DNA of 64,000 nucleotides from SpSt-539 sp964549445 (GTDB lineage: Bacteria; Planctomycetota; Phycisphaerae; UBA1845; UTPLA1). The DNA is taken from the NCBI GenBank assembly GCA_964549445.1, contig CAZJVS010000002.1:124001-188000 (forward strand). Direction: 5' to 3'. Both the position numbers and the translations under genes were made by a program. Shown here piece by piece: positions 50,970-58,487 of the stretch. Under the pieces are notes generated by a model, which saw nothing but the letters and a program-made list of their open reading frames with translations, was not told the origin of the DNA and did no database searches. The stretch's first letter is position 1. The number at the start of each line of letters is the position of its first letter.

Positions 50970-51104
50970 GGCCCGATTCTATCGGTCGCACCGCCGCCCC
51001 ACGAGAGATCGCGCCGCTTTCGCTTGAACCCCGCCGCCTCGGGTGTACGATTAAGAACGGGCCCGCAACAGCCGCCCGCCGACCTGCGGAAGGACCGCAC
51101 TCCC

Positions 51105-52295
51105 ATGAACCAACCTCCCAACGCCCCCTCCGAGCGCCTCGCCCGCACCTTCCTCACACGCCGCCGGGTCCTGGTGGTCGCCGGGCTCATCGCGGGCCTC
51201 ACCGTTGCCGCAACGCTGCTCGTCGCCCTCGGCCGCCTGAAATCCGGCGCCGCCCTCGATCTATCGCTCCTCGCCGACCTCGCCCTCGGACTGCTGCTCG
51301 GCATCGGCGTCGCCGCGATCCTCGTCGCCCTCTCCTCCCTCACGCAATTCACCGAATCCCTGATCGCCCGCGTCGCCGATCTCGAGCGTCTCTCTGCCGG
51401 CATCCACGCCGCCGCCGCCGACCTCGCTCGCCACGCAGCCCAGTCGCACACCGAATCGAGCGGCGAACAGGAAGAAGTCCTCGCCCGCGTCCGCGCCGCC
51501 TGCGACGAAATGCTCGTCATCCTCCGCGACGTCCGCGACAACTCCCTCCTCTCCGACGAGCAGCGCCGCGAAAAGGCCGTCCGCGTCGAGCAGCGCGAAC
51601 TCGCCGAAGCCAACGCCCGAATCGAAAAACTCACCGCCGACGGCGACTTCTCGCGCGCCTCGGAGTTGCTCGACGAATGCCGCCAGCGCTACCCCGATCG
51701 CCCCGCCCTGCTCACCATGAACGAACGCATCGCCCAGCGCCGCGAGCAGCGCATGCAGGCCGACGTCCGCGAGTTCAACCGCCGCGTCGACGACTTCATC
51801 AACATCTCCGCCTGGGAGCGTGCCCGCGGCGTCGCCGAGGAGCTTCGCCGCCGCTACCCCGACCAGCCCGCCGTCGCCCAGCTCGAGGCCCGCATCGAAC
51901 GCGAGCACCAGGTCTACGAAGACGCCCAGTGCCGCCAGATGTACGCCGAGATCCAGCGCTACGTCTCGCGCCGCCGCTGGAACGAGGCCCTCGCCGCCGC
52001 TGAAACTTTCATCGAGCGCTTCCCCCAGCGCAGCGAAACCGAGGCCCTGCAGGTCCAACTCACCACCCTCTCAAATAACGCGGAGGTTTCCGCCCGCCAG
52101 GAAATGGACGCCGAAATCACCGAGCTCGCCAAGCGCGGCCAATACTCCGAAGCCGAAACCCTCGCCGACCGCCTGATTCGCCGCTGGCCCGACTCGCCCC
52201 AGGCCGAAGTCCTCCGCAGCCAGCTCCCCCGCCTCCACGAACTCGCCACCAACCCCAACGCCCCGCCCCCCCGGGTCCGGCCAAGCAACGCCTGA
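51105..52295 (+). CDS. Membrane-anchored coiled-coil/TPR-like protein
   Basis: A 396-residue protein. Two membrane helices near the start (VLVVAGLIAGLTVAATLLVAL and LADLALGLLLGIGVAAILVAL) are separated by a short loop. Residues 90-160 are charged and coiled-coil-like, and 170-385 contain three helix-turn-helix repeats of the kind FSRASELLDECRQRYPDRPA, ARGVAEELRRRYPDQPAVA, ALAAAETFIERFPQRSE and SEAETLADRLIRRWPDSPQA, which resemble TPR/tetratrico-type repeats ending at a Pro. Protein-protein scaffolding at the inner membrane is likely. The start follows a GGAAGGA-like site. A short Pro-rich end follows. Confidence 0.78.
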   Translation: MNQPPNAPSERLARTFLTRRRVLVVAGLIAGLTVAATLLVALGRLKSGAALDLSLLADLALGLLLGIGVAAILVALSSLTQFTESLIARVADLERLSAGIHAAAADLARHAAQSHTESSGEQEEVLARVRAACDEMLVILRDVRDNSLLSDEQRREKAVRVEQRELAEANARIEKLTADGDFSRASELLDECRQRYPDRPALLTMNERIAQRREQRMQADVREFNRRVDDFINISAWERARGVAEELRRRYPDQPAVAQLEARIEREHQVYEDAQCRQMYAEIQRYVSRRRWNEALAAAETFIERFPQRSETEALQVQLTTLSNNAEVSARQEMDAEITELAKRGQYSEAETLADRLIRRWPDSPQAEVLRSQLPRLHELATNPNAPPPRVRPSNA

Positions 52296-52381
52296 GCGTC
52301 CCAACTCGGGAACCGACTCGCCGAATCAACGTCCAACCCAGGCGCGCAGACGATTCCCGTCCGCGCCGAGGAGACGAAACC

Positions 52382-52693
52382 ATGCGCACGCATGCGAGAT
52401 CCAAAGAATCAGGCAATAGCAATCGGACGTTTGTTATTACTTCGTTGGCCCTGGTGACGGCCGCCGGCGGATGGTGGTATTGCCATCGGCCGGCCGATCC
52501 CGAAAAGGAAATGTTGCAACGATTCCAAGCCGCGCGAGTGATCGTGAATCAGGAAGTGCCAGAGCCGGACGGGCCGATCGTTAATCCGTCGGCCCCGGAG
52601 CCAGATCCGGGCTCAGATACGATCGTTGTTACGCAGCCCGACCCACACCAGGGTCGGAAGGTCATCCGGGCTCGCGCAGCCGCGATCCCCTAG
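52382..52693 (+). CDS. Small membrane-anchored hypothetical protein
   Basis: A 103-residue protein with one membrane segment (TFVITSLALVTAAGGWWY, residues 16-33) and a Pro/Asp-rich tail (EVPEPDGPIVNPSAPEPDPG). The tail is likely disordered and periplasmic. GAGGAG lies about 8 bases before the ATG. It lies 86 bases after the TPR-like gene and may be co-transcribed. No family recognised; it is convergent with the glycosyltransferase gene. Confidence 0.6.
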   Translation: MRTHARSKESGNSNRTFVITSLALVTAAGGWWYCHRPADPEKEMLQRFQAARVIVNQEVPEPDGPIVNPSAPEPDPGSDTIVVTQPDPHQGRKVIRARAAAIP

Positions 52694-52702
52694 TCGCGAA
52701 AG

Positions 52703-54196
52703 CTACGCCGCCGCGGTCGCCGCAATCAGCGGCTCCAGCGCATTTGCGCCGATCGTCGCCGGCATCGGCAGCGCCACGCTCCTCGGTTGTTCCGCCGGCT
52801 TCGCCGGCGTCACGCCCCGCGTCAGCCAGCCCGTCTTCCGCAGCGACACTGCCGCGTACGGCATGATCCACGCCAGGCACGTCACCCAGAACAGCTCGTA
52901 GAACAGCAGCCAGATCCAGTCGCTGTCGCGCTCGTTTCGGTAGTAAATGGCCGCCATCGTGAGCCCGTACACCACGACCATCCCCGCATGCCGCAACGCG
53001 TAATGCCAGTTCGTGAAAATCAGCGCCCAGCTGTTACTGATGAGCAGGTACGGCACGATCAGCGTCGCCAGCACCAGCACCATGTTCAGCCGGAACGACG
53101 CGAGATATCGCTTGCTCGCGCGGAACGGAGTAAACAGGAACCGGTTCAGCGCGATTGTCTCGCGAATGTTGCTCCGCGCCCACCGCAGCAGCATCTTCGT
53201 CATGCCGACGTAGTTCGTCGGCATCTTGCTCCAGACCCGCGCGTTCTCCTGGTACGACGTCAGCCACCCCTCGCGCAGGATCAAATTCGTCATCGCCCGA
53301 TCTTCGCCGATCGTGCACGGCAGCCCCAGAAACGTCTGGTTCAGCCACTCGTCCGCCACCTTCCGCACCACGCTGCCGCGATAGATCGAGATCGCCCCGG
53401 GCGTGCAGAACACCCCGCGAATCTCGCTCTGGTACGCCCGCACAAACTTGAACGACAGCGAAAACGTCGTCTTGAGGAAACGCGTAAAGACGCTCTCGGC
53501 CGGATTCAACACCTCGACGCACCCCGCCACCGCGCCGATCTCTGGCTCGCGCACCAGCGGCGTTACGCCATTCCGCAGCGCCGCGGAATCGAGAATCGTG
53601 TCCGAATCGACCGTCACGATCGCCTCGCCCGTCGCGTGCCGGAATCCGTCGTACAGCGCCCGCCGCTTGCCCATGTTCCGGGCGTGCCGCAGCGTCATCA
53701 CGTTGATGTGATCCGACAGCGATGCCACCGCCGCTTCAATATGCTCCCACGTGTCATCCGTGCTTCCGTCATCGACGATGATGATCTGCAACTTCTCCGA
53801 CGGATACCGGTTGTTCGCCACCGACCGGATCGATTGCCGCACCAGCGCGCCTTCGTTGAACGCCGGAATAATGACCGTCACGCTCGGCAGCTTGGCGTTC
53901 GAAACCGACTCCATCGGCCGGTAGCGCAGCCACAGTCGCACGCGCCAAACCAGCGCCAGATAGCAGATCGCGCCCCACACGATCGTCATCCAGAAAAAGC
54001 TCTCATGCAGCGAGTTGTTTCGAAGATGACTGAACGACGTGAACAGCGCCCCGGACTTGATCGCGTATCCCAGCGAGAACGCAGAGAAGAGCAAAATGCC
54101 GATCTTGGCCGGCAAGTCCCAGGCCGCACGCCCCGGTGCGGATCGCTGGCGGGTCATCAACGCGGGCACGCGCGGCGCGGACACTACACGCGACAT
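52703..54196 (-). CDS. Family 2 glycosyltransferase, membrane-bound, hyaluronan/cellulose-synthase-like
   Basis: A 497-residue inner-membrane enzyme that would extend a polysaccharide from a nucleotide sugar. Two membrane helices at the start, then the GT-A domain: VTVIIPAFNEG, IIIVDDGSTDDTW, TVDSDTILD (the DxD), CVEVLNPAESV and TIGEDRAMTN (catalytic GED), followed by LLRWARSNIRE as the (Q/R)xxRW product-binding motif, then four membrane segments and an Ala/Pro-rich cytosolic tail. The ATG at 54196 has TAGGAG 10 bases upstream; Mets further out have none. It is likely processive, making an exopolysaccharide; the sugar is unknown. Confidence 0.88.
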   Translation of the reverse strand: MSRVVSAPRVPALMTRQRSAPGRAAWDLPAKIGILLFSAFSLGYAIKSGALFTSFSHLRNNSLHESFFWMTIVWGAICYLALVWRVRLWLRYRPMESVSNAKLPSVTVIIPAFNEGALVRQSIRSVANNRYPSEKLQIIIVDDGSTDDTWEHIEAAVASLSDHINVMTLRHARNMGKRRALYDGFRHATGEAIVTVDSDTILDSAALRNGVTPLVREPEIGAVAGCVEVLNPAESVFTRFLKTTFSLSFKFVRAYQSEIRGVFCTPGAISIYRGSVVRKVADEWLNQTFLGLPCTIGEDRAMTNLILREGWLTSYQENARVWSKMPTNYVGMTKMLLRWARSNIRETIALNRFLFTPFRASKRYLASFRLNMVLVLATLIVPYLLISNSWALIFTNWHYALRHAGMVVVYGLTMAAIYYRNERDSDWIWLLFYELFWVTCLAWIMPYAAVSLRKTGWLTRGVTPAKPAEQPRSVALPMPATIGANALEPLIAATAAA

Positions 54197-54328
54197 GGAA
54201 TCTCGACTCCTACCGTACATCCGGTTCAATCGCAGCCAGGCGGGATTTGTTTGACAACTGCTCGTGTTTCCACAGCCGCCGAATGAGCGGGGCAAGGTAC
54301 CAACGCCCTGCCCGCGCTGTCAATCGGC

Positions 54329-54352
54329 CGGGCAGTTTGCAACTACTGCCCG
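54329..54352. repeat. Perfect stem-loop in a divergent gap
   Basis: CGGGCAGT (54329-54336) and ACTGCCCG (54345-54352) with an 8-base loop, between the divergent glycosyltransferase and ComEA-like genes. It may be a 5' untranslated structure of the glycosyltransferase mRNA or an operator. A TTGATAAC segment lies further right. The 224-base gap contains no gene. Confidence 0.45.
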
Positions 54353-54519
54353 TAGCATGATTTCGCCGTGTTTAGACACTCGCAATCGCCGGCGGTTAGC
54401 TTGAGATTGCCCCGGCTCCCGCACGCCGCGCATCTGTCTCCGTCCGGAAACATTCCGTCCTATCTGCTGTATTGATAACCCCTTGCGTCGATCCAGCCCA
54501 TGAAGTATGACCCCCAGCC

Positions 54520-54936
54520 ATGGCGTTTAAGGACCTATCCCTGCCAGATCAGGTTCAACCTCCCCCCGTCCCGACCCAACCGCCGGTCGGCTCGGGCTTC
54601 GCCGTGCGCTTCGCGATCGGATTCGTCGCCGCCATCGCAACCCTGACAACCGGGATGCTCAATCCGTACCACCCGGCGGCGACCCCATCGATCCCGGTGC
54701 AGGATCGCCTCGATCCGAACATCGCCACCGCGTGGGAGCTCGATCGCATACCCGGCGTCGGCTCGGCGGTTGCCCGGCGCATCGTCGACGCCCGCGGCCC
54801 CTCCGGGACAGCCAACGCCGCACCGCGCTACCTCGCACCGCAGGATCTGCTCAACCTGAACGGCGTCGGACCCGCCATGGTCGAATCCCTGACGCCCTAT
54901 CTCCGCTTCCCGGCATACAAACCTGCGCCACGTTGA
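54520..54936 (+). CDS. ComEA-like helix-hairpin-helix protein
   Basis: A 138-residue protein with one N-terminal membrane anchor (FAVRFAIGFVAAIATLTTGM, about 28-47) and a DNA-binding helix-hairpin-helix pair: DPNIATAWELDRIPGVGSAV, then ARRIVDAR, and PQDLLNLNGVGPAMVESLTP. This is the ComEA plan, in which the periplasmic HhH domain binds incoming DNA during natural transformation. Other competence genes are not in the window. The two HhH motifs are complete. A structured gap lies upstream, shared with the glycosyltransferase. Confidence 0.88.
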   Translation: MAFKDLSLPDQVQPPPVPTQPPVGSGFAVRFAIGFVAAIATLTTGMLNPYHPAATPSIPVQDRLDPNIATAWELDRIPGVGSAVARRIVDARGPSGTANAAPRYLAPQDLLNLNGVGPAMVESLTPYLRFPAYKPAPR

Positions 54937-55007
54937 CAGGACTCCCGTCGCCCCATACCCTCCGCCCCGCCGGCCGCAAACGATTTCGCCGGATTCTGGA
55001 ACGCAAC

Positions 55008-55346
55008 ATGGCAATTCAGGACTGGTCGGAGCGAATCGTCGTCGTCGAGCTCAACGACGACCCGCAATTCACCGACGATCTCAACGCCTTGATCGACTTG
55101 ATCGAAAAGCGGAACGGATCGGACGTGCTGCTCAACTTCGCCTCGGTGAATTTCCTCAATTCGTCCAACATCGCGAAGCTCCTGAAGCTCCGCAAGCTGC
55201 TCCACAGCACCTCCCCCGGAAAGCTCCGCCTCTGTGGCATCAACAACTCCGTCTGGGGCGTCTTCCTCGTCACCGGCCTCGACAAGCTCTTCGAATTCTC
55301 CGACGACGTCGCCAGCGGTCTCGCGACCCTTCAGATGCAGCGCTGA
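55008..55346 (+). CDS. STAS-domain protein (anti-anti-sigma-factor-like)
   Basis: A 112-residue soluble protein. VLLNFASVNFLNSSNIAKLL near 40-60 is the STAS core with the serine pair (NSS) that is phosphorylated in SpoIIAA/RsbV-type anti-anti-sigma factors. LRLCGINNSVWGVFLVTGLD follows, as in the family. It would take part in a partner-switching regulatory circuit, but no anti-sigma kinase is next to it. ATG at 55008 is taken because the long upstream frame is antisense-like. It lies 71 bases after the ComEA-like gene. Confidence 0.82.
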   Translation: MAIQDWSERIVVVELNDDPQFTDDLNALIDLIEKRNGSDVLLNFASVNFLNSSNIAKLLKLRKLLHSTSPGKLRLCGINNSVWGVFLVTGLDKLFEFSDDVASGLATLQMQR

Positions 55347-55421
55347 GCCGCGATCGCGCCGCACCGCTTACCCGCTTTTCCAATTCATCCGTTCCCGCGG
55401 TTCAACGGTACAATCCCATAC

Positions 55422-55766
55422 ATGTCGTCCGCCTTTCTCAATCGACTTCGAAAGCTCTGTCTCACACTCCCCGGCACGAAAGAAACCCGCACCTGGGATC
55501 ACCCCAACTTCCGCGTCGCTGACAAGATCTTTCTGATCCTCGGCGATGAGCAGCGCAAGCCGGTGCTCTGCGTCAAAGTCGGCAAGCAGCGTCAGAAGGA
55601 ACTCATCCGCGACCCGCGTTACACCATCGCCCCATACGTCGGACGTTTCGGCTGGGTCAATCTCGCGGTCGGCGCGAAGCCCGACTGGAACGAGATTACC
55701 GATCTCGTCCTGCTTTCCTACCGCCTCATCGCCCCGAAGCGGCTGGTCAGACAAATGGAAGAATGA
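55422..55766 (+). CDS. MmcQ/YjbR family protein
   Basis: A 114-residue soluble protein of the CyaY-like fold. Visible are CLTLPGTKETRTWDHPNFRV at the start and PVLCVKVGKQRQKELIRDPR, APYVGRFGWVNLAV near the middle, the usual MmcQ/YjbR pattern. The family is often described as DNA-binding in annotations, on weak evidence. TACAAT sits 7 bases before the ATG and there is no Shine-Dalgarno, so the message is probably leaderless. Confidence 0.85.
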   Translation: MSSAFLNRLRKLCLTLPGTKETRTWDHPNFRVADKIFLILGDEQRKPVLCVKVGKQRQKELIRDPRYTIAPYVGRFGWVNLAVGAKPDWNEITDLVLLSYRLIAPKRLVRQMEE

Positions 55767-55813
55767 GGCCGACGCCCCGATCACCCCGGACTTGTTTCGA
55801 ACGGAGGCATTGA

Positions 55814-56371
55814 TTACGGCGGTGAAAACGTCGGTGGCGCCGGCTCGACGAACGAGTAATCAACCCGGAAGCCCCCGGGCGACATCGGGTCCTGCTCAAA
55901 CGCGAACACAAGGACCCCCGAGCACAGGTAATCGATGCCGTCCTGCAACACCATGGCGTTCGCGGTGCCTTCGGTCGGCGCGGCCGCCAGCGGATCGTTC
56001 GCCGGTGCCGACGAGAAATAGATGTCGTTGTGCAAAACCGGCTGGTCGTTCACCGTCAGATTCTGAACCGTAATCAGCCGGATCAGCTCCTGGCCGCCGA
56101 GCGAAAACGTCCGTCGGCAGCCCTGCGTCTGCGTCGCCGCAGTCGTGTTTCCGGCAACACGCAGCTGCCCGAAAATAGGCACTGTCTCCGAATCGGTCAC
56201 GTCGTACCCGCCGAACGTAAAGTTCGCCCGGAACGGCGTGTTATTGACAAAGCCGATCTGTACGTTGTTTCGCCGGGTTGAAGTCAGATTGAGAAACGCT
56301 GACGGCGTGCAGCTCGCCACCAGGCAAACGACCCCCGCAAGAACCGCCGCACAACCGCCTCGTCGAAACAT
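55814..56371 (-). CDS. Lipoprotein, unknown function
   Basis: A 185-residue predicted lipoprotein. MFRRGGCAAVLAGVVCLVAS then Cys at residue 21 gives a good lipobox (VASC). The mature domain is beta-rich (NVQIGFVNNTPFRANFTFGG, then ETVPIFGQLRV) with two more Cys. A late segment (LIRLITVQNLTVNDQPVLHN) continues the pattern. It ends in a Pro-rich tail. No family recognised. Met at 56371 with AAAGG about 12 bases upstream is chosen; the longer frame has other Mets. It is convergent with the MmcQ gene and divergent from the next lipoprotein. Confidence 0.72.
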   Translation of the reverse strand: MFRRGGCAAVLAGVVCLVASCTPSAFLNLTSTRRNNVQIGFVNNTPFRANFTFGGYDVTDSETVPIFGQLRVAGNTTAATQTQGCRRTFSLGGQELIRLITVQNLTVNDQPVLHNDIYFSSAPANDPLAAAPTEGTANAMVLQDGIDYLCSGVLVFAFEQDPMSPGGFRVDYSFVEPAPPTFSPP

Positions 56372-56629
56372 GACCCGATAACCTTTCGGAGCCGAAGACC
56401 CCATCGTTGCTATGATCGGCAGACAACCCGGCGAGGCAACAGTCGTTATAACGCTATGTCTGCCGGATGGTTCGGTCAAGCCCGCTCGTGCCATCGCCGA
56501 TGATATCGCTGGTGGAGCATGGCCGGTTTGACATCCGGCCTCGCGCGAGCGAACAATAGTTGTAGTCTCGGGTCTCGCCTCGCTCTCCCGCCCGGTCTTT
56601 CGCTGTTGCCTCGGGGATTCGGTTCAATC

Positions 56630-57466
56630 ATGACAAACGCCCACCCCCGTCGTTCTTCGCGTGTCACCTGGACATCGTGGGCCTTCGGTCTCGCCCTCGT
56701 CGTCGCCTCCGGCTGCAATCCAGATCTGATCACCTATTTCCTCGGCGGCTTCCCAACCACCGGTCCCGACATCCCGAAACTGGCAATCACCTTTGTCACC
56801 CCCGTCACCACGCAGAGCGTCTCCGCCGGCGCGCCGGCCACGATCCAGTGGGCCGACATCGCCTCGATCACCGGCACCTTCATTAACCTCAAGGTCAACC
56901 GCGTCGATCCCGCCACGCGCGAAGTCATTACCACCATCACGCTCATCCCCTCGCGCGACGCCATCGGCGACGGCGACAACGACATCTTCGAGTGGAACGT
57001 CGACGGTGTGATCGTCGGCAGCTACCAGCCCGTCATCGCGATCTTTTCGCCCGAGGGCGGCTCGCAGACCACCAGCGCCCCCGGCGACTTCAACGTCACC
57101 AGCGCGATCCCCGCCCCGACGCTCACCTTCACGAATCCCGGCGCGACGAACGTCACCATCCCGAACCCCGGCAACCTGAATATCACCTGGACCGACAACG
57201 GCAGCGCCAACCCCGACACCAAGATCACCCTCCAGCTCGACCCCACCGCCGGCACGCCGGGTGACGAACGCACCATCGCTCAGGACATCTCTGCCGCCCC
57301 CGACAACACCGGCTCGTTCAACTTCAACCGCAACGACGTCAACGGCAACCCCGTCCCGCCCGGCACCTACACCCTCACCGCCATCCTCGTCGACGGCATC
57401 CACGACAACGGCCAGGGCGGCCCCATCACCGTCTCCGCCGTCGGCAAGGTTATCCTCGACCCCTGA
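56630..57466 (+). CDS. Lipoprotein with Ig/FN3-like repeats
   Basis: A 278-residue predicted lipoprotein: WAFGLALVVASGC (Cys near residue 29) is the lipobox. The mature part has two similar beta-sandwich domains, each starting FxxPxxTxVxxP/GxxxxIxWxD and ending in a xxPGTYxLTAxLVDG-like strand (IQWADIASITGTFINLKVN and ITWTDNGSANPDTKITLQLD). Such repeats are adhesion or scaffolding domains. ATG at 56630 precedes the Arg-rich signal; an upstream Met at 56519 is less likely. It lies upstream of, and in line with, the metallophosphoesterase. Confidence 0.74.
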   Translation: MTNAHPRRSSRVTWTSWAFGLALVVASGCNPDLITYFLGGFPTTGPDIPKLAITFVTPVTTQSVSAGAPATIQWADIASITGTFINLKVNRVDPATREVITTITLIPSRDAIGDGDNDIFEWNVDGVIVGSYQPVIAIFSPEGGSQTTSAPGDFNVTSAIPAPTLTFTNPGATNVTIPNPGNLNITWTDNGSANPDTKITLQLDPTAGTPGDERTIAQDISAAPDNTGSFNFNRNDVNGNPVPPGTYTLTAILVDGIHDNGQGGPITVSAVGKVILDP

Positions 57467-57561
57467 CCGACTGCGCCGGACTCGTGCAAGAGTCGGCCAT
57501 CTGGAAATCTGTTGCCCTTGCGCCAAGAATGTTTGCGGATTCCTGCATCCGGCGAACACGC

Positions 57562-58482
57562 ATGCCGCTCCATTTCAACACGGTGGATCCTCGTCGACCG
57601 CGGCCGACCCCCACCCTCGGCCGAATCAATCGCCGCGTATTCATGGCTGTGTGCGCAGCCGGTTGCGCGCGAAGCCCTCAACCACGCGCCGCCTCCGAAA
57701 CAAAATGGGCACTCATCGCGGACACGCACATCAGCTCCGACCCGGAGCACGAAGTAAATGATTCCAGGATGTCGCGCGCCCTCGCGAGCGTTGTGAGACA
57801 TGTACTCGACGCCCGCCCCGATCACGTGCTCGTCAACGGTGACGTCGCCTTTCGAAGCGGCGAGCCCGGAGACTACGTTCAGTTTGGCGAGTCGATCCAG
57901 CCGCTCGCCGCGAGCCGAATTCCGCTTCATCTAACGCTCGGAAACCATGACCATCGCGCCCACTTGGTCGCTGCGCTCTCGCCGCCCTGCGAAAAGTCCG
58001 TCTCCGACAAGACCATCTCGAGCCGCGTGGAGGGCGGAACGCATTGGATACTTCTCGATTCACTTGAAAAAGTGAACGGAATCCCCGGCACACTCGGCGA
58101 ACCCCAGCGAGCTTGGCTCGCACGACGACTCGACACCCATCCCGACACGCCGGCAGTCATCTGCCTTCATCACAATCCAGAATGGACGCTCACCGGCCTG
58201 ACGGATGCGCCACAATTCCTCGAAGTCATCCGCCCGCGCCGTCAGGTAAAGGCGATTGTCTTCGGTCATACGCACGAGTTCGGCGTTACGACCGTCGATG
58301 GCATTCACATGATCAACCTGCCCGCCGTCGGCTACCGCTTTCGAGCGGATAAGGCACTCGGATGGGTCTTGGCGCACGTCGATCAGAATCAGATGGAAAT
58401 CGAACTACGCTGCCTCAATGGCGGCGAATCCGCGTGCGACTCTGCCCGGATTCTGCCCTGGCGCACCGCTCGCCCGAGTTAG
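57562..58482 (+). CDS. Exported calcineurin-like metallophosphoesterase
   Basis: A 306-residue protein. After a basic, weak signal-like start (INRRVFMAVCAAGCARS, perhaps Tat- or lipoprotein-directed) the five phosphoesterase motifs appear: IADTHIS, VNGDVAF, LGNHDHR, a CLHHNPEW segment and FGHTHEFG. These bind two metal ions and hydrolyse phosphoesters; substrates range from cyclic nucleotides to phospholipids, so none is assigned. The frame is open further upstream; Met at 57562 is chosen for its position before the signal. It converges on the cytochrome gene, 6 bases apart. Confidence 0.84.
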   Translation: MPLHFNTVDPRRPRPTPTLGRINRRVFMAVCAAGCARSPQPRAASETKWALIADTHISSDPEHEVNDSRMSRALASVVRHVLDARPDHVLVNGDVAFRSGEPGDYVQFGESIQPLAASRIPLHLTLGNHDHRAHLVAALSPPCEKSVSDKTISSRVEGGTHWILLDSLEKVNGIPGTLGEPQRAWLARRLDTHPDTPAVICLHHNPEWTLTGLTDAPQFLEVIRPRRQVKAIVFGHTHEFGVTTVDGIHMINLPAVGYRFRADKALGWVLAHVDQNQMEIELRCLNGGESACDSARILPWRTARPS

Positions 58483-58487
58483 ACGCC

